From positions 3,764,501-3,828,500 of the forward strand of contig NZ_CP012661.1 of NCBI RefSeq assembly GCF_001620265.1: a stretch of DNA of 64,000 bases, in the 5' to 3' direction. The notes beneath the pieces are model-generated. The model searched no databases and was not told the DNA's origin. It saw nothing but the letters and a program-made list of their open reading frames with translations. This stretch comes from Frigidibacter mobilis (lineage in GTDB: Bacteria; Pseudomonadota; Alphaproteobacteria; Rhodobacterales; Rhodobacteraceae). Numbering within the stretch: position 1 is the stretch's first letter; every line of letters starts with the position of its first letter. The position numbers and the translations under genes were made by a program. Shown in pieces: positions 34,955-43,099 of this stretch.

Positions 34955-36161
34955 GCGGTTATGGGCATGTTGAGCCGCTTGCCCGTTATCAGCGATGGCG
35001 TCTCGAGATTGGCGGCGAAGGCGGAGTACCGCAGCCGGGCGGTCTCGTCGGAAGCGATCAGGCGGAACCGTTCCATCCCCTCTTCCAGACCCTCTCCCGC
35101 AAAGATGAGCTTCATCAGCCGTGTCGCCTGCGGCGAGGTATGGTCGAGAAACACCTTCCGACGCTCATGCGCGTAGCCATCCAGAACATCCTGTGCAGCG
35201 CTGCCCTTGATGACCGCCGCCAGGGCTTCGTAGAGCACGAAGATATCCATGAAACCCGTGGTCAGGCCGAACCCGCCCGCGGGGTTGGTCGCGTGGGCAG
35301 CATCCCCAGCCAGCAGGACGCGGCCCTTGCGAAACTCCGACGCTGCCCGCTGGTGAACCCGGTACACGGAATGATGCTCCAGTTCATAACCATCGGCCAC
35401 CTCTGGAAGGATGCGGGGCAAGGTCTCGGCGATGCCTTGCAGCACGCTCTCGGATGGCGCGGAAGCTGGGGCAGAGAATGCACAGCGCCACAGCTTTTCG
35501 TTGTCAATCATCGCCACGACAGCGCCATAGCGGTCATCTGCCAGAAGCAGCGACCGGGCATAGCCATAGGATTCTAGGTCGATACGGATATTGGTGGCGA
35601 TGATCTGCTGGTCCCAGGTGAAGCCCTCGAACTCCAGGCCAGCCAGTTTGCGCACCGTACTGCGGGCGCCATCCGTGCCGATCAGCCAATCCACCCGCAG
35701 CTCCGAGACGCCGGCATCCGGGCTTTCCAGCTGCAGCGTCACGCCATCATCGTCCTGCTTCATCCCGGTCAGGTCGGTTTTCCAGAGAATCTCTACATTC
35801 GGATGCTCGGCCAGCGCTTCGAGGATCACCTGCCCAAGCGTGTGCTGGGCAGATAGAGATTGTACGGAAACTTCGCCCGGCCGTTCAGCACGTCAAGCGT
35901 CCAGCGTATTTCTTCGCCGGTCTTGTAAGACTTCACCGCGAAATCATTCTTCCTGAAACCACGGTCAAAGCAGGTATCAAGAACACCCAGGGCATCCAGC
36001 CCGGGCAGGGTCGACCAATGGTGTGCGATGGCACGCGGACTGTCCGCGACGCCGGACTCGCGCTCGATAAGGACGCATTCGACGCCGCTTCGGGCAAGCC
36101 CGAGCGCGCACAGCAACCCAACCGGTCCTGCCCCCACGATCCCCACAGGACTTTTCTTCAT
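34951..36161 (-). pseudogene. FAD-dependent aromatic monooxygenase, frameshifted
   Basis: The 5' part (36161 down to about 35830) encodes the FAD-binding GAGPVGLLCALGLARSG, a glutamate-ended strand and the DxPRA-like region. It stops after LPSTRLG. The remainder (from 35829 down) continues in the next frame with IGTDGARS and GDAAHATNPAGGFG. Adding one base to the CCC run at 35833-35835 (GGG on the coding strand) restores LGQVILEALAEH and a protein of about 403 residues, typical of PHBH/UbiH-type flavin hydroxylases acting on aromatic acids. The stop overlaps the next gene by ATGA. Likely supplies the dihydroxy ring for the dioxygenases. Confidence 0.85.
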
Positions 36162-36243
36162 CTCGTCTTCCTTCGCGCCATCGTCCGCCGCTGCGGACCG
36201 TGATCTTCCTTGCCTGCCCTTCTCCTCGCAGGCGCTAACCTGC

Positions 36244-36273
36244 TTGACGGTAGCACCATAATAGCCATAATAC
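36244..36273 (+). promoter_or_regulatory. Sigma70-type promoter upstream of YciI-like gene
   Basis: TTGACG (36244-36249) and TAATAC (36268-36273) are separated by 18 bp in the divergent gap between the monooxygenase and the YciI-like gene, a good match to a housekeeping promoter. A GTTCAA half site of the HutC-type regulator motif follows at about 36283. Confidence 0.55.
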
Positions 36274-36336
36274 TAGCACATAGTTCAAATGAGCGGGCAG
36301 CCGAGCCTTCACGTATCGAAGGAGGGAGGGAGGGAA

Positions 36337-36723
36337 TTGCATCAGTGGGACGACTACAAGCTCGCGTCAAGAAATCGCGGGCTGCTTGGCCTCGAGCTCT
36401 ATGCGATCGAGTCGACGCCGCTTGTGCCGCGGGAGGAGTGGCGCAGATGGCAGGCCGACCATATGGCCTATCAGGAGGATCTGGAGCGCAAGGGCGTGCT
36501 TGCTTTTGCCGGACCGCTCTCGGATGACACGGGCGAGGTTGTCGACGGCGTGACGCTGAGCATCTATCGCGCCGCCTCTATGGAGGATGCGCGCAGGCTG
36601 GCGGTCGAGGATCCGTTTCATGCGAACGGGGGCAAGTCGTGGCGGCTACGGCGATGGCTGGTGAATGGCGGCCATGTCACCGTCAGTGTCGGCCTGCTCT
36701 CCAAGCTGGCGCGGGTCGAGTGA
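36337..36723 (+). CDS. YciI-like family protein
   Basis: A small protein of about 128 residues with a ferredoxin-like YciI/muconolactone-isomerase type domain (LELYAIESTPL, HMAYQEDLERKGVLAFAGPL, DPFHANGG with the typical His/Asp). The TTG at 36337 is chosen as start because it follows the strong purine run GGAGGGAGGGAGGGA at five to six bases; an upstream ATG at 36289 (144 residues) reads through that run and has no own ribosome site. Context suggests a small enzyme or accessory step in aromatic degradation, for example isomerisation or dehalogenation; unproven. Confidence 0.75.
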   Translation: MHQWDDYKLASRNRGLLGLELYAIESTPLVPREEWRRWQADHMAYQEDLERKGVLAFAGPLSDDTGEVVDGVTLSIYRAASMEDARRLAVEDPFHANGGKSWRLRRWLVNGGHVTVSVGLLSKLARVE

Positions 36724-36870
36724 GCATGGCGGGGGAGAGGCCTGCAGGCCAACCGCGCGAGGCGGCTGCGCGTCGCGGGGGGAAACTATCCGAATGACCC
36801 CGACCCGGCGCTCTGAACCTGACTTCAGGGCACAGAGGTGGCGGACAAGATATCAAAGGGAGGAGACCAG

Positions 36871-37870
36871 ATGAAGACCATGAAGATCGCGTTGGCTGCC
36901 GGTTTGGCGCTGACGGTATTTGGGCATGGCGTGCGCGCCCAGGAATACACCATGAAAATGTCCATCCCCTCGACCTCTACCGGGGTTATCTGTGCCTTGG
37001 TGGCCCAGAATTGGGCTGACAAGATCGAGGAGCGGTCGGGCGGCCGGATCAAGCCGGAGCTCTATTGCGATTCCACGCTGAGCCGTGTGGGTGATACGGT
37101 CACCCGGGTTGCCGCCGGTGTCGCGGATGCCGGATGGGACCTGCCAAACGTCTATGGTGCGCGGTTTGCGCATTACTCCGTGGTTGGGGTACCGGGGATT
37201 GTCACCGATGTCGAGGCCGCGGCCCGAACCCTGTCGCAGATGGATGAGCAAGGCGTGTTTCCGCCCATCGACGGGATCAAGATCGGCAGCTTCCAGATTC
37301 AGAACAGCGTCGCGATCTGGACGCACGAACCGCTGGCAGACGTGACAAAGCTTGATGGCCTGAAGATCATCTCAGGCTCGGCGCAGCGCGGCGAGATCAC
37401 GGCGGCGATGGGAGGCGTGCCGCTTTCACTTAAGGTTCCGGAGTATTATCAAGCCCTTGTGAAGGGGGCTGGCGATGGGTTGATGACCAACCTTGGCCCG
37501 ATATTCGACTACAAGTTCTACGAAATCGCGCCGAACGGCTATAAGGCCCGTGGGGGGCCGGCGTTTCATTCACGTTTGTCAACGAGAGGTGGTTCAACGC
37601 TCTGCCGGAAGATCTGCAGGCCGTGGTCGCCTCAACGATGGGCGAGGGCGCTTCCGCCGAAAGCTCTCTCGCTTTCGATGCCCATGAACAAGGTGAGCTG
37701 AACAAGGTGCTCGATGCCAGGCTTGTCACCATCACGACACTGTCTGACGCGGATCTCGCCAAACTGCGGCCCGCATTCGAGGCTGTGAGCGCAAGCTGGG
37801 CAAAATCCACCAGAACGGTCAGACCTATCTCGACGAGTTCAAGAAGACGTATAGCGCACTAAGCAAATAG
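36871..37870 (+). pseudogene. TRAP transporter substrate-binding protein (DctP-like), two frameshifts
   Basis: The signal peptide and first two lobes are intact (MKTMKIALAAGLALTVFG start, AAMGGVPLSL, NLGPIFDYKFYE), then the frame breaks after GGPAF. Adding one T at 37564-37566 restores SFTFVNERWFNALPEDLQ. A second break near the end is repaired by one A at 37802-37805, giving IHQNGQTYLDEFKKTYSALSK and a stop at 37868-37870. The repaired protein of about 333 residues is a normal DctP length. AAGGGAGGAG precedes the ATG. It is the likely binding protein of the fused TRAP permease at 29217. Confidence 0.85.
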
Positions 37871-37953
37871 CATGTCCAGCGGAGCCGGATCGGCCGGCTC
37901 CGCGCGGGTTTCTGGCGCACACGCGCAGCAAGCAGGAAAAGGGCCTCCCCAAG

Positions 37954-38564
37954 ATGATGACATTGTTCCACACGCCGGGGAGTTGTTCCGACGGCATCCT
38001 CTTGTTGCTGGAGGAAGCCGGCCTCCCTACACTATCACCCCGGTGAATCTGAAGGCGCAGGATCACAAGAAGCCCGAATTCCTGAGGATCAACCCCAAGG
38101 GCAAGGTTCCGGCGCTGGTGACAGAGCGGGGTGACGTGCTGACCGAATTTCCGGCGATCTGCTATTGGCTTGCCAATATGGCCCCTGCCGAACGCAAGCT
38201 ATGGCCCGACACTTTGATCGAGCAGACACACACGCTCTCGACGCTCGACCTGATTGTGGCGACTTTGCACATGCGAGGCTTCACACTGGTCCGGGTGCCG
38301 CAGAGATTCCACAGCGATCCGGGCGCCCAGGAGGCGCTCAGCGCATTTGGCCGGTCCGAGGTCACAGCTGGCCTCGATGTGCTGGACAGGATTCTGGGCG
38401 AGCAAGACTATCTAGCCGGCAACTTCGGCATCGCGGATTGCGCTGCCTTCTATTGCCTCGCCTGGGCCGAGCCAACGGGAATCGCGCTGTCCCCGCGCCT
38501 TGCGGCCTATTTGCACCGCCTGCGGGCGCGCCCCGCGGCCCAGCGGATCCGCGCTTCGGCCTGA
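37954..38564 (+). pseudogene. Glutathione S-transferase, frameshifted near N-terminus
   Basis: The N-terminus MMTLFHTPGSCSDGILLLLEEAGLP (split by the break) is read from 37954, and the rest (ITPVNLKAQDHKKPEFL, NPKGKVPALV, C-terminal helical domain) lies in the next frame to 38564. One additional C in the run at 38025-38027 joins them into a roughly 203-residue GST with the Ser/Cys-type active-site segment GSCSDG. An alternative open reading from 37872 gives an N-terminus unlike any GST. It sits between the TRAP binding protein and the FAH-family gene; a maleylpyruvate or maleylacetoacetate isomerase-like role is possible but unproven. Confidence 0.82.
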
Positions 38565-38619
38565 CATGCCTGTCTGGCCGAGGATGCAGAACGCTACGGC
38601 AGCCCGGATATTAAACTTA

Positions 38620-38629
38620 AAACTACTTT
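38620..38629. repeat. AAAGTAGTTT copy (reverse strand) before FAH gene
   Basis: The minus strand reads AAAGTAGTTT here, within an AT-rich patch, identical to the core of the inverted repeat at 27119-27134. It lies about 100 bp before the FAH-family start and may be a shared regulatory site of the aromatic island. Confidence 0.35.
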
Positions 38630-38732
38630 TATGATTTTTATATTGACGACCATCGCCAGCTTGTGGAACTAGGGCTGCGACGCCGCCCAAGTTCCGCGCG
38701 GCCTCCATGACATCAGCAAGGGGAATACCAGC

Positions 38733-39590
38733 GTGAAGTTTGCGACGTTTTCAAAGCAGGGACGGTTTGGCATTGGCGTCGTTGATGGCGGCTCGATCCA
38801 CGGATGGCTCGAAGACCACCCTGCCTATCCTGGCCCCCTTGAAACGCTTGTCGCTTCTGGGGCGGATGCCCTGCGTGCAGCCGGGAGCGAGATGGCCCGC
38901 CAGGGCGAGCTGTTTGCGCTGGACAGTGTCCATATCGAGCCGCCGCTGCGCCGGGCGCCCAAGATCATCTGCGTCGGGCTGAACTATGTCGATCACACCT
39001 CCGAAACAGGTTTCGTGCAGCCCGAATACCCCACCCTCTTCGCGCGCTTTTCCTCCAGTCTGACGGGCCCCTATGACCGCCTGGCGCTGAGCCCGCTGTC
39101 GGCGGAGTTCGATTTCGAGGGCGAACTTGCCGTGGTGATCGGGCGGGGCGGCCGTCACATCCCCAAGGCCGATGCCCTGAACCACGTAATTGGCTATTCG
39201 GTCTTCAACGATGCGTCGTACCGGGACTATCAGTTCAAATCCCCGCAATGGACCGCCGGCAAGAACTTCGACGAAACGGGGGTATTCGGCCCCTATCTCG
39301 TGACTGCAGACGAACTGCCCGCCGGCTGCAAGGGCCTGGTCCTTGAAACGTGGCTCAACGGCCAGTCGGTCCAGCACGCCCTGATCGATGACATGGTCTT
39401 CGACGTCGCCACCCTGATTCATATCCTGAGCGAATTCATGACGCTTGAGGCCAATGACATCATCGTTTCGGGAACGCCTTCCGGTGTCGGGATGGCCCGA
39501 AGCCCCAAACTCTGGATGAAGCATGGCGATGTGGTCGAGGTCGAGATCAGCAATGTCGGGCGGATCAGGAACACGGTCGTGGCGGTCTGA
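38733..39590 (+). CDS. Fumarylacetoacetate hydrolase family protein
   Basis: A 285-residue FAH-family enzyme. Metal-binding residues are visible in FDFEGELAVVIGRGG (two Glu) and FNDASYRDYQ (Asp), with the later SGTPSGVGMA segment. Members hydrolyse or isomerise ring-cleavage products (fumarylpyruvate, acylpyruvate, HpaG-type decarboxylation/isomerisation). The start is a GTG at 38733 with AAGGGGA upstream. Together with the extradiol dioxygenase it could take a ring-cleavage product further; which reaction is uncertain. Confidence 0.9.
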   Translation: MKFATFSKQGRFGIGVVDGGSIHGWLEDHPAYPGPLETLVASGADALRAAGSEMARQGELFALDSVHIEPPLRRAPKIICVGLNYVDHTSETGFVQPEYPTLFARFSSSLTGPYDRLALSPLSAEFDFEGELAVVIGRGGRHIPKADALNHVIGYSVFNDASYRDYQFKSPQWTAGKNFDETGVFGPYLVTADELPAGCKGLVLETWLNGQSVQHALIDDMVFDVATLIHILSEFMTLEANDIIVSGTPSGVGMARSPKLWMKHGDVVEVEISNVGRIRNTVVAV

Positions 39591-39618
39591 AAGTCCAGAC
39601 CGACCATCGCGGCGTCGA

Positions 39619-39640
39619 GCGGGTGCGCTCCCGCCCGTTT
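39619..39640 (+). terminator. Possible terminator after FAH gene
   Basis: A short GCGGG/CCCGC stem (39619-39623 with 39630-39634) followed by CCGTTTTG lies between the convergent FAH and DapA-family genes. The stem is short, so the call is weak. Confidence 0.35.
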
Positions 39641-39710
39641 TGACGATGACCGCCAAAAACCTCGCGCGGCTGGCGAGATGCGGGGCAGCAACACCGCAAG
39701 CTAGGTAGCG

Positions 39711-40634
39711 TCACCCCAACTCGGCCAGTCGGCGTTCCAACCGGGCGATCATGCGCTCGACTTCCGCCTGGGCGTCGGGCGGCAGGGAGGCGCCGGGGTT
39801 GCGCTGCGCCTCGGACGCGATTGCGCCTCGTTTCGCCAGTACATACTTGCGCACCGCCAACCCCGCGCCCGGCTGCTGCTCATAGCGCACCAGCGGCAGA
39901 TAGGCGTCGAATATGTCCTGCGCCCGCTCGGGCTGGTCAGCCTGACACAGCGCCACGACCTGCGTCAGCATTTCGGGATAGGCAAAGCCAGTCATCGCGC
40001 CATCGGCGCCTCGGCCGAGTTCCTCGGGCAGAAACAGCCCCCCATTGCCGCACAGTATGGAAATGCGGCGGCCGCCGGCGGCTTCGGCCTTGCGCAAGGC
40101 GGTAATCTTGGCCAGACCCGGCCAATCTTCGTGTTTCAACATGACGATCTGCGGCAAGGCGTCAACGATGCAGCGGATCGTCCCCGGATCGATCTGAACC
40201 CCGGTCGCAAGCGGATAGTCCTGCAGCACTACTGGCACCCCATCGCCCACAGCCTGCACCGCTTGGGAAAAATAGGTGCTGATCTGCGCATCCGTTCGCA
40301 CCCCCCCGGGCGGAGCGATCATCACGCCGGCTGCGCCCATATCCATAACGGCTGCCGACAACTCGGTTATCGCCGCCAGCCCCGGCGCCGACACGCCGAC
40401 GACCACCGGCACACCGGCGCGGGCGATGACCCGCGCCGCCACGTCCCGCGATTCTGTTTGGGTCAGCTTCGGCGCCTCGCCCATCATGCCCAGAATGGTC
40501 AGCCCGGTGGCGCCCTTCGATAGGTAGAACTCCGTCACCCGGTCCAGACTGTCAAAATCGACCCGGCCGTCGGGGTGGAACGGCGTCACGGAGATCGGAT
40601 AGACGCCTTTGGCGTCGGCGGTCAAAAGCGGCAT
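39711..40634 (-). CDS. DapA/NAL-family lyase or aldolase
   Basis: A 307-residue class I aldolase-fold protein with Tyr in VLQDYPLATG and the Schiff-base lysine in MLKHEDWPG. It differs from the hydroxyproline deaminase at 10642 in length and active-site surroundings. The start at 40634 has GAGGAGGAA upstream. It is the last gene of the minus-strand operon that begins at 49289, 30 bp behind an M24 hydrolase, so it probably acts late in that pathway, cleaving or dehydrating a 2-keto acid. Substrate unknown. Confidence 0.87.
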   Translation of the reverse strand: MPLLTADAKGVYPISVTPFHPDGRVDFDSLDRVTEFYLSKGATGLTILGMMGEAPKLTQTESRDVAARVIARAGVPVVVGVSAPGLAAITELSAAVMDMGAAGVMIAPPGGVRTDAQISTYFSQAVQAVGDGVPVVLQDYPLATGVQIDPGTIRCIVDALPQIVMLKHEDWPGLAKITALRKAEAAGGRRISILCGNGGLFLPEELGRGADGAMTGFAYPEMLTQVVALCQADQPERAQDIFDAYLPLVRYEQQPGAGLAVRKYVLAKRGAIASEAQRNPGASLPPDAQAEVERMIARLERRLAELG

Positions 40635-40664
40635 CGCAATTCCTCCTCGGGGATGCACGTCGGG

Positions 40665-41882
40665 TCAGGCCCGCCACAGGTGCAGTGGCAGGGCAGAGAA
40701 GGTCTCCGGGCCCTGCCCGTCGCCCCCGATCGCAAAGGTCTGGCCCACCCCGGCGACGAGGCCGGTCGCGGTATCGGGGATCATGATGTGGACAAAGAAC
40801 ACCATGCCGGGTTCCAGCACCAAAGGGTTGCCAGAGTAGATCATCGGCGGCACATCCATCCAGGTGGGCTTGAAAGTGCAGCCCAGCGCATAGCCGCAGG
40901 CGGCATAGCGGGCATCGGCGAAGCCTGCGCCGTCGAGCGTGGCACGATGGATGTCGTCCAGCGTGCCCAGGCGCGCCCCGGGGCGTGCAGCTTCTTTGAT
41001 CTTCTCCAATGCCTCAATGGCAACGGCCATCTGGCGCTCTTGTCGTGGGTCCACGGCGCCGACGGCCGCGGTATGCTCCACAACCACATGATAGCGGCAG
41101 GCTGAAGCCGCAAGCTCGATCAGCACCTGATCCTGCACCTCAATCCGCCGCGCCCCGCCGATGCCGCGCCCGAACAGTGCACGCGGGCCGACATTGACCA
41201 GTGGTCCACCCGATGGCAGATCGCCCCCACCCGCAAGCATCGCCGTCACGGCCGCCCCGGACAGGGCCGTGTCGAAGACCCCGGGCCTTGCAATTTCGAT
41301 GGCAGCCATTGTTGCGGCATCGGCCAGCCTGCCGGCAGCGCGTACCAGGTTCAACTCGGATGGAGATTTCACCAGCCGCTGGCTGCGCACGATGTCCGAC
41401 GCATCCTCCAGCGTGCAGAATCCGGTCAGCGCCGCCTCGACCATCCGGCCGTTTGCAGCGGTCAGGCCATAGGTTGCGAATTCCACACCAACCTTGCCGC
41501 CCTGCAGTCCTCTTTCGGCCAGCAGGGCGCGCAGATCCATCGCAGGATTGGCATCCTCGGCGTTCAGCCAGATGCGCACCTCGTCATACAGCGAGTTGGT
41601 TTCGGCCTGTCGCCTGTCGGGGGTGCGCGTCAGAAGCGACGTGGCACCCTCTTCATCCGCGGTCACGATGCCGACCTGAAAGAATACATAGCCCGCCGTG
41701 TCGAACCCGGTCAGGTAGAAGTGGCTTTCCTGCGCAAAGATCAGGATCGCATCGAGCCCGCGTGCGCGCAACGCCGCGCGTGTGCAGGCCTGACGAGCGC
41801 GATATTCGGCCTCGGTGAAGCGAAGCGCGACGTTGCGGCCCGACCGGGTGGTGCCGGGAAATTCCTGTGCAAGGTCGATCAT
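40665..41882 (-). CDS. M24-family hydrolase, creatinase/ectoine-hydrolase-like (1)
   Basis: A 405-residue pita-bread-fold protein with the N-terminal creatinase domain (about 25-165: FAQESHFYLTGFDTAGYVFF) and C-terminal M24 domain. The usual aminopeptidase metal ligands are not conserved: the Asp-Asp region reads VLIELAASACRYHVVVEHT and the metal His region GCTFKPTW. It therefore resembles creatinase or DoeA-type ectoine hydrolase, which cut C-N bonds without the dimetal site. It overlaps the M20 gene upstream by ATGA. Two paralogues lie at 48111 and 55105 in the same gene cluster. Confidence 0.86.
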   Translation of the reverse strand: MIDLAQEFPGTTRSGRNVALRFTEAEYRARQACTRAALRARGLDAILIFAQESHFYLTGFDTAGYVFFQVGIVTADEEGATSLLTRTPDRRQAETNSLYDEVRIWLNAEDANPAMDLRALLAERGLQGGKVGVEFATYGLTAANGRMVEAALTGFCTLEDASDIVRSQRLVKSPSELNLVRAAGRLADAATMAAIEIARPGVFDTALSGAAVTAMLAGGGDLPSGGPLVNVGPRALFGRGIGGARRIEVQDQVLIELAASACRYHVVVEHTAAVGAVDPRQERQMAVAIEALEKIKEAARPGARLGTLDDIHRATLDGAGFADARYAACGYALGCTFKPTWMDVPPMIYSGNPLVLEPGMVFFVHIMIPDTATGLVAGVGQTFAIGGDGQGPETFSALPLHLWRA

Positions 41883-43099
41883 TGCAGCTCGCAGATGTCG
41901 CAGATGGTCAGGATGTAGATGCGGATCATATCCAGATAGTCGGGGATATCCACCCGCTCATCGGGCATGGTATTGTAGCGTCCGCCGGGACCACAGACCA
42001 CGCCCTCCATCCCGCCGTGCTTGTAAAGATGCCCGGCATCGGTGCCGTAATAGCCGGTAGGGGTAATCGCACCGGTTGGTTGCGCTTCACCCCGGATGGC
42101 CAGGTAGGCCGCATTGATCGAGGTGACGATGCGACTGTCGCGGGCGACCTGAAACGCCGGCATGATCGGCCGGCCGGCGGATTTCTGGGTGTGGACCGTC
42201 GCTTGCAACCCCGGCCAGCGGGCCATCAGACCCTCCAGTAACTTGCGGATATCGGACAGGGCGTTCTCTTCGGTCTGGCCTGGACCATAGCGGCCCGACC
42301 CGGTCAGCCGCGCAAAATCGGCCACCTGCGGCGGGCGCCATTCGTGGAATTCGCGGCCAAGCGCGCCACGGATCGTGCCGACATGCACGCGGTTGATAGA
42401 CCGATGCTCCTCGGTCGGCGCGTCGGAAAAGGTCAGGTCAGTCAGCTCCGGGATCAGGTCGCAGGCGGCACGGATGGCATCCACCGCGTGTTCGCGTTTC
42501 GACAGGTGTCGGGTGATGCCCTGCAGCTCGATGACAAAGGTGAACGCCTCAGCATGCATCGTCACCGCCATCAGGTCCGACGGTTCGGAGTTGATGAAGT
42601 AATCTGCACGCAGCCCGGCATTGACCGCCGCCAGCGTGCCGACGCCGCCCTGCAGTTCGCCGATGACGAAGGTCAGGATCACATCCCCCTTCAGCCGCAC
42701 CCCGTTCTCGATCAGCGTGCGCACGGCGCAAAGATAGGACGCATCGCCGGCCTTCATGTTCGACACGCCAATGCCATAGATGAACTTGTCATCGACCAGC
42801 CCGCCCCAGGGATCGACCGTCCAGCCCTCGGTCACCGGGTTGGTGTCGAGGTGGCCGTTGAACAGGATGCTCTTGCCGCCGCCCGTGCCACGCCAGATGC
42901 CGATGGCGTTCACCCGCTTGGCCTCGACCGGCATCAGGTAGGCCTCCATCCCGAGACCCAGCATGATCTCGACCATGCGCTCGGCCAGCACCCGCTCGCC
43001 GGGGGTTTCGGAATAGCTCTTCTGGCGCACCATCTCGGCCAACGTGTCGAGGCTGGCCTGTTCGTCGACGGCGCGTGCGATGTCGATGGCACGAGTCAT
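41879..43099 (-). CDS. M20-family metallohydrolase-like protein with altered metal ligands
   Basis: A 406-residue M20 (ArgE/DapE-like) protein. The first His and catalytic Asp remain (NGHLDTNP) and a later Glu (NSEPSD). The bridging Asp is Asn (GVSNMKAG instead of DMK), the Glu-Glu pair is Glu-Leu (GELQGG), and the final metal His is not seen in YNTMPDE. A subfamily with these changes is familiar, so this is probably a stable variant rather than decay. It may deacylate with a single metal or have another role. ATGA overlaps on both sides couple it to the transporter ATPase and the M24 gene. Confidence 0.85.
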   Translation of the reverse strand: MTRAIDIARAVDEQASLDTLAEMVRQKSYSETPGERVLAERMVEIMLGLGMEAYLMPVEAKRVNAIGIWRGTGGGKSILFNGHLDTNPVTEGWTVDPWGGLVDDKFIYGIGVSNMKAGDASYLCAVRTLIENGVRLKGDVILTFVIGELQGGVGTLAAVNAGLRADYFINSEPSDLMAVTMHAEAFTFVIELQGITRHLSKREHAVDAIRAACDLIPELTDLTFSDAPTEEHRSINRVHVGTIRGALGREFHEWRPPQVADFARLTGSGRYGPGQTEENALSDIRKLLEGLMARWPGLQATVHTQKSAGRPIMPAFQVARDSRIVTSINAAYLAIRGEAQPTGAITPTGYYGTDAGHLYKHGGMEGVVCGPGGRYNTMPDERVDIPDYLDMIRIYILTICDICELQ

